Of a stretch of DNA of 27,419 nucleotides, positions 1-7,425 are shown one piece after another (position 1 is the stretch's first letter; every line of letters starts with the position of its first letter). The notes beneath the pieces are model-generated. The model was not told the DNA's origin, did not search any database, and saw nothing but the letters and a program-made list of their open reading frames with translations. The stretch is from Acidimicrobiaceae bacterium (lineage in GTDB: Bacteria; Actinomycetota; Acidimicrobiia; Acidimicrobiales; RAAP-2), in contig PLXU01000050.1 of the NCBI GenBank assembly GCA_003151555.1, forward strand, positions 10,882-38,300. Reading direction: 5' to 3'. The translations under genes and the position numbers were made by a program.

Positions 1-1131
1 AGCCTGGCCCCGGACCTCGTCGTCGAGGCGAAGAACGCGATCAACGAGTTCCTGACGAAGCCCGGTGCCGAGCAGCAGGTCATGCAGGACATCTACAAGA
101 ACTACTCCCAGGAGTCGTGGGCGGCGAACAACCCCGAGGTGCGCACCCTGCTCGTGGTCGGCTCCCTGCTTGGCTGGGACAAGGATCCCGCCATCTTCCA
201 AGGCCAACTGGTACGCACGCAGTGGTGGAAGTCCACGAGCGACAACCTGCGCAACTGGCAGGAGACCCAGGCCAACGACCCTGGCCAGGCCGCTCAGGCA
301 ATCAACGAGGCGGGCGCACGGGTCACCAACATCGCCAACTCGCTGGGCGTGCAGCTCGACGCCGCGACGCTCAAGTCCATTGCCACCACCGTGGCGTCGC
401 AGTCAGTCACGGGCGTCGGCCAATTCTCCAACACCGCCTACACCGACCAGCAGATATACCAGCAGGTGACGGCGCACTTCAACTCCCAGGACTTCTTACA
501 GCAGGTGGGGGGCACGTCGTCGGCTACGCCAGCGACCGCCATGAACAGCGCCGCGACCGCGACCTCTACGCAGGGCGACGCCGCCACGCTCTACAACGCC
601 TTTCAGACCATCGCGCGCAACTACTACCTCAACTGGACTCCCCAGCAGATCGCGGGCGCCGTGCAGAATGCCATTGCTGGCGACACTGGCCAGGGCAACT
701 TCCAGAGCGGGGCAGTGGCGACCTTCACCACCACCGCGCGCAACGCCGCCCAGCAGATGTACCCCGGCCTGGCCTCAGTGCTCGGGACCACGTCAACGTC
801 AGGGACCGACAACACGCCCTACCAGGCGCTCTCGGGCTATCGCACGCTCATCGCCAACTACACGGGCTTCGGGGGGGACCCCGACACCATCGACATGACG
901 AATCCTCAGTGGTCGTGGATCCTCTCGGGCAAGCCACCGCCCTCGGCCACCTCCGGCTCCATCACCCCCGCCGCTGGGTCACAGTCGCCGACCGCCGCGC
1001 CCGGGACCTTGCCGTCCTACGATCAGGTCCAGCAGTACCTCATGGGCACGCCACAGTTCCAGTCAACCGATCAGGCCAAGACAATGGGCTGGCAAGTCGG
1101 CTCCGCGATTACGAAAGCTTTCGGATTCTAA
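1..1131 (+). CDS. Minor/internal virion protein, 5' end cut by window
   Basis: The frame is open from base 1, so the true start lies upstream; the first visible ATG (82) is internal because the upstream codons read as normal protein. The visible 376 residues are rich in Q, N, T and A, with a WWKST segment followed by a Q-rich helix. This pattern is seen in minor or internal structural proteins of actinophages, sometimes at the end of very long polypeptides. No catalytic motif is visible in this part. The C-terminal 100 residues are P/T/S rich. Its stop directly abuts the next gene (TAAATG), suggesting co-expression. A tape-measure-like or DNA-ejection role is possible. The phage structural assignment is fairly secure; the exact role is inference. 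Confidence 0.6.
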   Translation, partial: SLAPDLVVEAKNAINEFLTKPGAEQQVMQDIYKNYSQESWAANNPEVRTLLVVGSLLGWDKDPAIFQGQLVRTQWWKSTSDNLRNWQETQANDPGQAAQAINEAGARVTNIANSLGVQLDAATLKSIATTVASQSVTGVGQFSNTAYTDQQIYQQVTAHFNSQDFLQQVGGTSSATPATAMNSAATATSTQGDAATLYNAFQTIARNYYLNWTPQQIAGAVQNAIAGDTGQGNFQSGAVATFTTTARNAAQQMYPGLASVLGTTSTSGTDNTPYQALSGYRTLIANYTGFGGDPDTIDMTNPQWSWILSGKPPPSATSGSITPAAGSQSPTAAPGTLPSYDQVQQYLMGTPQFQSTDQAKTMGWQVGSAITKAFGF

Positions 1132-2310
1132 ATGTCAATGACCGCGACTCAGATGCAGGAGTTCAACCCGACGGGCCTTAATTTTGCCGACTCGAGCCCC
1201 GCGCCCGTCACAGGGACGCAGACTGCCGCGCCTACGGCTGCCCCGACGACTATCACGAATGCAGATGGCTCTACGACCACGACCAACGCCGACGGCACCG
1301 TCACCACCACCCCGCCGCCCAACGGGGTCACCGGCACCGGCAACGCAGCGACTCTGAACGAGACCGTGGGCGGGGTCACCTCGAGCCTCAACTTCGGCAC
1401 GGCGAGCCAGATAATCAATGCTGCCCTGCAGGTAGTGGGTTTCAATCCGACTGATGTCGCGTCCACGGGCGTAAACGTCGGCCAGACGCTGACCAACTAC
1501 TTCTGGAGCCAGGTCGTCGGTCAGGGGATAACCGACCCGACGACCATCGGCGACATGGTGGGGAGCCTCCTGCCCTCCACCGGCCAGTTCCAGGTGGCCT
1601 TCCCGGGCTACCAGCAGGCGTTGGCCGCCGGCTACGTTCGCACCGTCTCTGAGTACGTGAGCGCGGAAGAGGGCATCACCGCGGTGATGATTCAGGGCGG
1701 CGTGCCCAAGGCGCTCATCAATCCCACCACCGTGGGCAACCTCATCGCGGGCGGGGTCAGCCCCAACGAGGTGCAGGCTCGTGTCCAGAACGGCCTCGAC
1801 GCCGTAGAGAACGCGCCCGCCGAGGTACAGAACTACTTCGCCCAGGAGTTCGGCGCCAACGGGCCGACCGCCATGGCGACGGTATTCCTTAACCCGCAGA
1901 TCGACGATGTCACGCTCAACAAGATGCTCGCCGGCGCGGAGATCCGTGGTGCTGCGGCAGCCTCCAACCTCACCATCTCTCAGGGCCTCAGTCAGCGCTT
2001 GGCCGACCAGGGACAGACCTACGCGAGCGCCAGCCAAGCCTTCAAGGGGGTCACTGCCCAGGCGGGCCTCTACGAGCAGACTGTGGGCGAGGCCCAGAGC
2101 CAGAAGCCCATCGCTGGCACGACGAACGCCAATCAGCCGCTGACTGCGTCCAATCAGGGCGTCGAGGCAGCCTTCGGCCTGTCGGCCAACGCTGAGCAGC
2201 AGGTCCACCAGGCCGCATTGGCGAGGACGGCAGAGTTTAAGGGCGGAGGGGGGGCCTCCACCACCCAGGCTGAAGGATTCAGCGGTCTCGCCCAGGCCAA
2301 AGCCTTCTAG
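1132..2310 (+). CDS. Minor/internal virion protein
   Basis: A 392-residue protein begins at the ATG immediately after the previous stop. Residues about 20-65 are low complexity, with repeated NADG and T-runs and a PPP stretch. The rest is predicted mostly helical and Q/A/G rich (for example repeated VxxGVNVGQ and AEVQNYFAQEF segments). There are no cysteines, membrane spans or signal peptide. It resembles, in composition and position, the partner of the preceding virion protein, and I take it as a second internal or minor structural component. The 12-bp palindrome CGAAAGCTTTCG (1112-1123) sits just upstream. Function within the virion is not determined. Confidence 0.55.
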   Translation: MSMTATQMQEFNPTGLNFADSSPAPVTGTQTAAPTAAPTTITNADGSTTTTNADGTVTTTPPPNGVTGTGNAATLNETVGGVTSSLNFGTASQIINAALQVVGFNPTDVASTGVNVGQTLTNYFWSQVVGQGITDPTTIGDMVGSLLPSTGQFQVAFPGYQQALAAGYVRTVSEYVSAEEGITAVMIQGGVPKALINPTTVGNLIAGGVSPNEVQARVQNGLDAVENAPAEVQNYFAQEFGANGPTAMATVFLNPQIDDVTLNKMLAGAEIRGAAAASNLTISQGLSQRLADQGQTYASASQAFKGVTAQAGLYEQTVGEAQSQKPIAGTTNANQPLTASNQGVEAAFGLSANAEQQVHQAALARTAEFKGGGGASTTQAEGFSGLAQAKAF

Positions 2311-2699
2311 TGGTTGTTCGAAAGCCCTCGCGCCCCGCTGGCCCCTCTCGAGCCAAGCGTCCCAAGCACATCGGCAACGCCATGAACACCCCCATGAACC
2401 GCAGCCACGCTCAGCAACTGCGCGACGACCGCGTGCTCACCTACGCGAGCGCGTCGGCACGTGCGTCCTACTGGGCGAAGCGCCAGAGCGACTTGAAGGC
2501 ACAGGAGCAGGCCCAGGTTGACCAGAACGTCGCGGAGATCAGCCAGGGTGCACCACGCAGCCAGACCCAGTTCGCCGGCGCCAACATCGAGGCGGCCACG
2601 CTCGTCTCGGCTGCTGCGCCTAACCAGCCATCCATTCAGTCGCAGGCTGCCGTTGCTGGTCTTGGTCCCGAGGGTATTGCACCGCCCCCGCCCGCGTAA
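2310..2699 (+). CDS. Hypothetical phage protein, Q/A rich
   Basis: A 129-residue protein starts at GTG overlapping the last base of the preceding TAG. The N-terminus is very basic (RKPSRPAGPSRAKRPK); the middle is a charged, Q-rich predicted helix (about residues 30-75); the end is P/A rich (PPPPA). A start at the in-frame ATG at 2382 is also possible and would remove the basic leader. I do not recognise a family. Its place between structural genes and lack of export or membrane signals suggest a small virion or assembly protein. Confidence 0.5.
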   Translation: MVVRKPSRPAGPSRAKRPKHIGNAMNTPMNRSHAQQLRDDRVLTYASASARASYWAKRQSDLKAQEQAQVDQNVAEISQGAPRSQTQFAGANIEAATLVSAAAPNQPSIQSQAAVAGLGPEGIAPPPPA

Positions 2700-2701
2700 C
2701 G

Positions 2702-2714
2702 TTGTACGATACAA
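2702..2714. repeat. Short inverted repeat TTGTA-CGA-TACAA
   Basis: A perfect 5-bp inverted repeat with a 3-base centre lies in the 48-base gap between two structural-region genes. It could be an operator or a weak hairpin. No convincing -35/-10 pair accompanies it, so its role is unknown and chance occurrence is quite possible. Confidence 0.3.
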
Positions 2715-2747
2715 GCAGCATGCACACGCTCTAGCGAAGGAGCCCTA

Positions 2748-3158
2748 ATGGCCCGAGGTTTCAATGTCACAGTCAATGTCGCGAACGCTGACGCGTTTGA
2801 CGACGACAAGATCGAAGCGGAAGTAAAGGCGAACGGGCAGTTCACCGAGGCTGAGTTCTCGACCCTTCTGCCAGCGGCCAGATCAGCGGCTCGCTCACTC
2901 ATGGACGCCATTGGCGACGGCCCCTTCCTTGTGGCGATCAGCGGCACCGACCGCATGCTCGAGGCGGGCGAGGACACCGTCATCCACGTGGCCGTCCAGT
3001 CCAGTTACACCAAGCCGGTGGTTGCGCCCACCGACGAGGAGCTCGCGTCCTACTGGGCCAAGATGCAGCGTGATGCGGAGGCGCGGCAGCAAGCCGACAT
3101 GGAGCAGACGCAGTCTGAGACGCCCGCATCCAGCATCCCGCCAGGTGTCCACGGCTGA
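2748..3158 (+). CDS. Hypothetical phage protein
   Basis: A 136-residue acidic protein is preceded by a strong ribosome binding site (GAAGGAG about 6 bases before ATG). It begins with a short beta-like stretch (FNVTVNVANA), then a helix with acidic residues, a central segment ending SGTD, and a Q/E-rich tail. The 48-base gap before it is the first real intergenic gap in this part of the window and contains a small inverted repeat. The next gene overlaps its stop (TGATG). Family not recognised; probably a structural-region accessory protein. Confidence 0.55.
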   Translation: MARGFNVTVNVANADAFDDDKIEAEVKANGQFTEAEFSTLLPAARSAARSLMDAIGDGPFLVAISGTDRMLEAGEDTVIHVAVQSSYTKPVVAPTDEELASYWAKMQRDAEARQQADMEQTQSETPASSIPPGVHG

Positions 3159-3328
3159 TGGCCCACACGGTCAAAGCCCCCAACGGTGCGCCGTTCCACA
3201 TCGACATCGACTCGACGGCCAAGGAACCCACGCGTCAGGACCCCCAGCCCGGGTTCCCTGATGACGGCCACGTGCCATCTGAGCCGTCCTACGACAAGAC
3301 GCCTCAAAGTGGCGATACTTCGCGCTGA
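3158..3328 (+). CDS. Small hypothetical protein, 56 aa
   Basis: This short frame is supported by position: its ATG overlaps the upstream stop (TGATG at 3156-3160) and its TGA overlaps the next ATG (3326-3330). It encodes 56 hydrophilic residues beginning MAHTVKAPNG, rich in D, P and S, without cysteines or membrane segments. The filled gap and the one-base junctions on both sides argue that it is translated. It contains a DDGHVP segment loosely like the DPGHxH motifs of the next two proteins, hinting at a shared structural context. Function unknown. Confidence 0.6.
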   Translation: MAHTVKAPNGAPFHIDIDSTAKEPTRQDPQPGFPDDGHVPSEPSYDKTPQSGDTSR

Positions 3329-3606
3329 TGGCACGTCCTAACAAGGGCTCGCTCGACCCCAACGGCCCCGACTGGTCCGAGGCTCCGATGCAGGACCCAG
3401 GCCACACGCACTCGGTCACTTCGGCCCCAGGAACGACGGGAGCATTGCCCCTGGCCGGTGGCACCATGACCGGGTTGTTCTTGCCAGAGCAGGCCATAAC
3501 GGCTTCGGCGCCCGCCTACGTCAAGGGCGCGGTGTACTTCGACACGACTTTGAATAAGCTCCGCGTGGGTGGGGCAACGGCCTGGGAAAGCATCACGAGC
3601 GCATAA
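3328..3606 (+). CDS. Tail-fibre-like small structural protein
   Basis: A 92-residue protein carries two features typical of phage tail fibre or receptor-binding proteins: a DPGHTHS segment and PLAGGTMTG (about residues 45-53), followed by an FDTTLNKLRVG repeat-like ending with a conserved W. It is much shorter than a full fibre and may be a tip, adaptor or fibre fragment. It overlaps the previous gene by one base. The next gene starts six bases after its stop and has a related DPGH motif. Family-level evidence is good; the precise virion role is inference. Confidence 0.6.
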   Translation: MARPNKGSLDPNGPDWSEAPMQDPGHTHSVTSAPGTTGALPLAGGTMTGLFLPEQAITASAPAYVKGAVYFDTTLNKLRVGGATAWESITSA

Positions 3607-3612
3607 GTCCTG

Positions 3613-4095
3613 ATGACAGACCAGGCAGGCGTCGCGCACCCACGTAACCCCGTAGCGATTACCGACCCGACGAGCATTGACTTCGCGGGCGACCCGACCA
3701 CTGACCCTGGTCACCTGCACACGTCGAGCTCGGCTCCGGGCGGTGGTGGGCCGTTCATCATGTCGGTCCCGCTCAACCTCGTTGTCCCCGCTGGGCTGAC
3801 GTCGGCTACATATCCTGGCGTCACGGTGCGCCTCGCGACGGGCGAAACCGCAACACTCATTGGTCTCGATTCTCAATGCGTTGCTGGCACGGGCGCCGAG
3901 GTCTGGATCAGACAAAATGGTGTCGACATTGCGGGCCTCACTAGCGTCACCGTCCTGCCCGGGCCAGTGGCCGCCACGCCAATCGACGACGTCAGCGTCA
4001 CCAGCGGCGATTATTTCGACGTGGTGCTGGTCATTGTCTGTGACGCCGACATGATGGCGATAACGCTGAGTTTCCTTGTAACACCTGGTGACTGA
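3613..4095 (+). CDS. Hypothetical beta-rich virion protein
   Basis: A 160-residue protein with an N-terminal segment containing DPGHLHTSS (about residues 36-44), echoing the preceding protein, and then a beta-rich domain of about 110 residues with alternating V/T/L strands. It has two widely spaced cysteines and no signal peptide. No clear ribosome binding site is visible, and translation is probably coupled to the upstream gene seven bases away. A decoration or fibre-associated role is plausible; I do not recognise a family. Confidence 0.5.
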   Translation: MTDQAGVAHPRNPVAITDPTSIDFAGDPTTDPGHLHTSSSAPGGGGPFIMSVPLNLVVPAGLTSATYPGVTVRLATGETATLIGLDSQCVAGTGAEVWIRQNGVDIAGLTSVTVLPGPVAATPIDDVSVTSGDYFDVVLVIVCDADMMAITLSFLVTPGD

Positions 4096-4831
4096 ACTCA
4101 TTGACATCTCGCTCTACAACGGCGAGCGCGAACTGCTCGCCCTGCGCACGGGCATTCTCAGCGACGTGGTCGACCGTTTTGTGCTAATTGAGGGCACGCA
4201 CACCTTCCAAGGAGACCAGCGACTGCCGTCACGTGAGGTCGAGTTTCTCGTGGACACGAGCATGGGGACACCGCGACAACGCGAGCAGGCGCAGCGTGAC
4301 TGGCGTGTCCCCCTGCCCGACGACGCCATCGTGATGATGAGCGACATCGACGAAATACCTGATCCCAAGGTGCTTCGGTGGCTCCGCGACAACTTCGATC
4401 CATCCGAGTTCTACGCGCTCGAACAGGCGTGGCACGTGAATTACCTCAACGTGCGCGTGCTGAGTGAGCACCGCTGGGTTGGGACCACCATTTGCAGCGC
4501 TGGAAACTACCGCCGCCACGGTGCCCAGGCACTACGCCACGCGAGCGGGATGGTGACGCTGCGCGACGCTGGTTGGCATTGGTCGTTCCTTGGCGGTGCC
4601 GACGAGGTGAAACGCAAGATCCGCAGTTACGCGCGCAACGAACACAACACTCAGGAGATATTCGATCGCGTAGAGCAGCGCCTTGCTGACAACGTGCACC
4701 CGACTGGTCGCGAACAGCCGCTCGTGACGCTTGACTTAGATGCTCAGTGGCACTCTCAGGTCGGTCGATACCACTACTCCGACTACGTGCTCGAGAACCG
4801 TGACGCACTAGCGCACCTGATTCGGTTATAG
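4088..4831 (+). CDS. Glycosyltransferase, GT17-like (GT-A fold)
   Basis: A 247-residue protein resembling family 17 glycosyltransferases, the group of the eukaryotic beta-1,4-N-acetylglucosaminyltransferase MGAT3 and many bacterial and phage homologues. Visible hallmarks are the N-terminal LYNGERELLALR segment, VDRFVLIEGTHTFQG (about residues 28-42), and the acidic metal/sugar-nucleotide motif SDIDE at residues 85-89. A conserved GWHWSFLGG follows in the second half. The start is GTG, overlapping the preceding gene by eight bases. It would transfer a sugar to an unknown acceptor: a virion protein, the phage DNA or the host surface. Placement inside the structural block favours a virion substrate, but this is inference. 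Confidence 0.8.
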   Translation: MTELIDISLYNGERELLALRTGILSDVVDRFVLIEGTHTFQGDQRLPSREVEFLVDTSMGTPRQREQAQRDWRVPLPDDAIVMMSDIDEIPDPKVLRWLRDNFDPSEFYALEQAWHVNYLNVRVLSEHRWVGTTICSAGNYRRHGAQALRHASGMVTLRDAGWHWSFLGGADEVKRKIRSYARNEHNTQEIFDRVEQRLADNVHPTGREQPLVTLDLDAQWHSQVGRYHYSDYVLENRDALAHLIRL

Positions 4832-4876
4832 TCTCTCGCTAGATGGAGTTGGCCGCGTAGCCGTGGAGCTGACCGT

Positions 4877-4915
4877 CGATCGAGGAGCGCAGTCGCCGAG
4901 CGCCGATCGTATAAA
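4877..4915. promoter_or_regulatory. Inverted repeat followed by TATAAA in a 186-bp gap
   Basis: The gap 4832-5017 holds CGATCG (4877-4882) and its copy at 4904-4909, with nested GCGC arms, and then TATAAA (4910-4915). This could be a hairpin and a weak -10 element for the scaffold and capsid genes. No good -35 is present at the expected distance, so the promoter call is tentative. Confidence 0.3.
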
Positions 4916-5017
4916 GGCCAGAGGACCCAGCCGTGGTAGCTGCCAGCCCTGTTTTCCTTCACCACAAACGATCCGGGCGTTCTCTCCGTGCGTCCGCGTA
5001 GAAATGGAGATGATTTG

Positions 5018-5572
5018 ATGGCAACTAAAGACGAACTCACTCTCGACGACATCGACGATGAGGCTGCTGATGCACCGAGCCAACTGCGCAGTTTCGCGCA
5101 GCGCGCGGGCGAGAAGGCCGCCAAGGTCCCGATGCTGGAAAAGGAGCTCGCTGCTGTGAAGTTGGGCATTGACGTGGACTCCCGCATGGGACAGGCGTGG
5201 CTCAACTCAACGACGGTGGACTTCACCGACAAGGAGGCGACATTGGCCGACGCGACAGAGTTTTCAACGACTCTCGTCAAGGCCAACGAAGCCCCTGCGG
5301 GCGAGACGACGACAACGGAAACCGAGACGACAGTGGAGACAGTGACATCAACCGAAGGCGCCGAGCGTACTGCTCTGGCCGACGGTTCTGTTGCGTCCGC
5401 GGCCGCGATAGAGAACACGTCACAGGGCAACCTGCATATCGCTGAAGAGGCGATCAAGCAGGGTGCGACTGAGTATGAGGCTATGGGTGGATTCATTCAC
5501 GCACAGACCAAGTCGCTCGCCGAGGGCAAGATTGCTCCGCTGGAGTCAAGCGGCCGTCGCCGCAATGGATGA
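5018..5572 (+). CDS. Putative capsid scaffolding protein
   Basis: A 184-residue, highly acidic protein lies just ahead of the major capsid gene, the usual position of scaffolds. It has a charged predicted helix (residues about 30-50, LRSFAQRAGEKAAKVPMLEKEL) and a long T/E-rich disordered middle (about 90-125). I chose ATG 5018 because GGAG lies about eight bases upstream; an upstream in-frame GTG at 4988 has no such signal. There are no cysteines or membrane segments. The call rests on position and composition and not on a recognised family signature. Confidence 0.6.
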   Translation: MATKDELTLDDIDDEAADAPSQLRSFAQRAGEKAAKVPMLEKELAAVKLGIDVDSRMGQAWLNSTTVDFTDKEATLADATEFSTTLVKANEAPAGETTTTETETTVETVTSTEGAERTALADGSVASAAAIENTSQGNLHIAEEAIKQGATEYEAMGGFIHAQTKSLAEGKIAPLESSGRRRNG

Positions 5573-5879
5573 CAACGAGGTCCACGTTCACGACACGAAC
5601 CGTTTCGACGGGACGTGCCTTTCGTGCCACGTTCGAGGAGTGAATCTCGGGTTTCCCCGGGACCACGCCACACGTACTCCAGGCGCGATGCCACGAAGGC
5701 CGAACAACTCGTATGAGAAGGGTGTCCCGACTTCCAAGAGACCCGACGGCAGCGAGATGCCCTACCTTCGTGCCGACGGCGAGACGATGTACCAGAGGGA
5801 GTTCGACGCAAAACGCCACCAGATCGAGGAAAACAGAAAGAGGATGATGCACCAGGCATCATCGTCATCCACGAACTAG
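5565..5879 (+). CDS. Small Cys-pair protein before capsid gene
   Basis: A 104-residue protein starts at ATG 5565, overlapping the scaffold stop by eight bases. Its N-terminus is H/D rich and carries a single CxxC (TCLSCHVRG, about residues 18-26), which might bind a metal with the nearby histidines. The rest is hydrophilic, with a charged helix near the end (FDAKRHQIEENRKRM) and a serine-rich tail. Small proteins with this layout occur in phage head modules, but I do not recognise the family. The capsid gene begins nine bases after it with its own ribosome binding site. Confidence 0.55.
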   Translation: MDDNEVHVHDTNRFDGTCLSCHVRGVNLGFPRDHATRTPGAMPRRPNNSYEKGVPTSKRPDGSEMPYLRADGETMYQREFDAKRHQIEENRKRMMHQASSSSTN

Positions 5880-5888
5880 GAGCTTTTC

Positions 5889-7013
5889 ATGGCAATTCCA
5901 GGCATTCAACAGACCTACGACCTCCCGACCGGCGTAAAGCTGGACGTCGAGGACGCAATCTTCCTCATCAGTCCGTTCAACGTTCCGCTTCAGGGCGGCA
6001 TGGGCGCGGATGGGCGAACGGCCCTGGCGACAGGGTCCATCTTCGAGACCAAGTATGAGTGGCTCGACGAGCAGTTGCTCACCCCCAAGACCACCGTTGC
6101 GACCACCGTCTCCAGCACCACGGCGACGATCCTCAACGTCGGCGCGGGCACGGGCATCAACTTCCAGACGGGCGACGTGCTTCTCGTCGACGGCGAGCAG
6201 GTTCAGATCACGGCCTACGGGACGACGGCTGACTTCCTGCTCATCTCGCGAGGGTTTAACGGCTCGACTGCCACGACCATGGCAACGGGTGACGTCGTTA
6301 TCGGCGTTGGTTCGGGATTGCCGGAAGGCTCCGTGCCTCCCAGCGCTCGCGCTGCGGACCGCGTCGACCGCTACAACTACTCCCAGATCCTCGGGCCGAC
6401 CGCTGTGGCCGTCACCGGGACCGAGCAGGTCGTCCAGAAGTACGGACTGACCTCGACGGAGTTCGACCACCAAGTGGCGAACCGAATCAAGGAGCAGGCC
6501 ATCACCTTGGAGCAGGCTCTCTTGATGGGCCAGCGCTACGCGGGTTCGCCGACAGTCGGACGCTTGCTGGGTGGTTTGGACTACTGGATCAGCACCAACG
6601 TCGACTCGGCCACCACGGCCCTGTCGGACTCGGCGATCATGGTCCAGGCCCAAGCGTGCTTCGACGCTGGCGGTAACCCCGACCGGCTCGTGCTCGGCTC
6701 CAAGTCCAAGCGCACCGTGTCGGCCATCAACTCGACCGAGATTCGCTACGGTCAGGTGACGAACGTGCGTGGTCAGGTCGTGGACTTCTACGACACCGAC
6801 TACGGTCGGATCAGCGTCATCCTCGACCGCTGGTGCCCGCTCAGCCGCGCGTTCCTGTTCGAGCGTGACCAGGCGACCATCGAGACGCTTCGACCGCTGC
6901 AGTTCGAGATGCTGGCCAAGACTGGTGACTTCATCCAGGGCCAGATCGTCGGAGAGAAGGGCTTCCGCTTCCGCATGCAACAGCACGCGGCGAAGTTCAC
7001 GGCTCTCACCTAA
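5889..7013 (+). CDS. Major capsid protein, SU10/DUF5309-like
   Basis: A 374-residue protein matching the pattern of the SU10 major capsid protein family (DUF5309), a HK97-fold group. Recognisable features are the N-terminal TYDLPTG...DVEDAIFLISP segment, an inserted beta module (about residues 76-142) ending RGFNGSTATT, a central DRYNYSQI segment, a long helix with EQALLMGQRY, and the C-terminal DTDYGRISVILDRW and EKGFRFRMQQHA strands. The ribosome binding site is strong (AGGAG, eight bases before ATG). A perfect hairpin follows the stop. Confidence that it is the capsid protein is high; the family name is from motif recall. Confidence 0.85.
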   Translation: MAIPGIQQTYDLPTGVKLDVEDAIFLISPFNVPLQGGMGADGRTALATGSIFETKYEWLDEQLLTPKTTVATTVSSTTATILNVGAGTGINFQTGDVLLVDGEQVQITAYGTTADFLLISRGFNGSTATTMATGDVVIGVGSGLPEGSVPPSARAADRVDRYNYSQILGPTAVAVTGTEQVVQKYGLTSTEFDHQVANRIKEQAITLEQALLMGQRYAGSPTVGRLLGGLDYWISTNVDSATTALSDSAIMVQAQACFDAGGNPDRLVLGSKSKRTVSAINSTEIRYGQVTNVRGQVVDFYDTDYGRISVILDRWCPLSRAFLFERDQATIETLRPLQFEMLAKTGDFIQGQIVGEKGFRFRMQQHAAKFTALT

Positions 7014-7026
7014 GCAAGTCCGCGAA

Positions 7027-7063
7027 GTCGGGCTGGTCTAGTCTCGTTACTAGCCAGCCCGAC
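7027..7063 (+). terminator. Strong hairpin after the capsid gene
   Basis: GTCGGGCTGG (7027-7036) pairs perfectly with CCAGCCCGAC (7054-7063). CTAG (7038-7041) and CTAG (7050-7053) extend the stem inward past one bulged T, leaving an 8-base loop. No T-run follows, so it may attenuate transcription or protect the 3' end of capsid mRNA without acting as a full terminator. Confidence 0.65.
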
Positions 7064-7086
7064 GCGGCTGCACAGATCGGAGAGTT

Positions 7087-7425
7087 ATGTCTCGAAGGAG
7101 TTTTCCGTTTATCATCGACCACACTGGCGAGGTGGTGGGTGCCTACGCAGCACAGCCCGCTGCAGTAACCGTTCACGGGTGGGCGTTCAGCAACTCGGCC
7201 GCGGCCATTGGCAACGTGGCGTTCTACATCCCGACGCCAGCGACGGCGGGCAGCGGCCAGAACCCCGCGCTACCCAGCGCCGGAGGGGTGCTGCTATTCA
7301 GCATCGACGTGGCAGTCACCAACCAGTCCAAGGAGTTCTTCGGCGAAGGTGGCATCTACTTCAAGGATGGCCTCTACTGCATCGCCAGCGCCACCACCAC
7401 TACGGGCTGTCTGTTCATCTCGTAA
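7087..7425 (+). CDS. Small beta-rich virion protein
   Basis: A 112-residue protein begins at ATG with GGAG seven bases upstream. It is mostly short beta strands, G/A/T rich, with VHGWAFSNSAAAIGNVAFYIP in the centre broken by loops, and a C-terminal GGIYFKDGLYCIAS. Two cysteines lie near the end. The position directly after the capsid gene, and its size, would fit a capsid decoration or head-completion protein. Family not recognised. The downstream glycosyltransferase starts on its last stop base. Confidence 0.5.
   Translation: MSRRSFPFIIDHTGEVVGAYAAQPAAVTVHGWAFSNSAAAIGNVAFYIPTPATAGSGQNPALPSAGGVLLFSIDVAVTNQSKEFFGEGGIYFKDGLYCIASATTTTGCLFIS

Noticed and set aside
1135..2208. Long - strand open frame (357 codons)
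   Set aside because: Antisense to the virion protein at 1132; H/R/G-rich composition typical of a shadow frame in GC-rich DNA and no ribosome binding site.
4988..5017. Earlier GTG start for the scaffold-like protein
   Set aside because: No ribosome binding site before it; ATG 5018 has GGAG at good spacing.
5865..6986. Long - strand open frame (373 codons)
   Set aside because: Antisense to the major capsid gene, with shadow-type composition (many R, H, V) and no family pattern.
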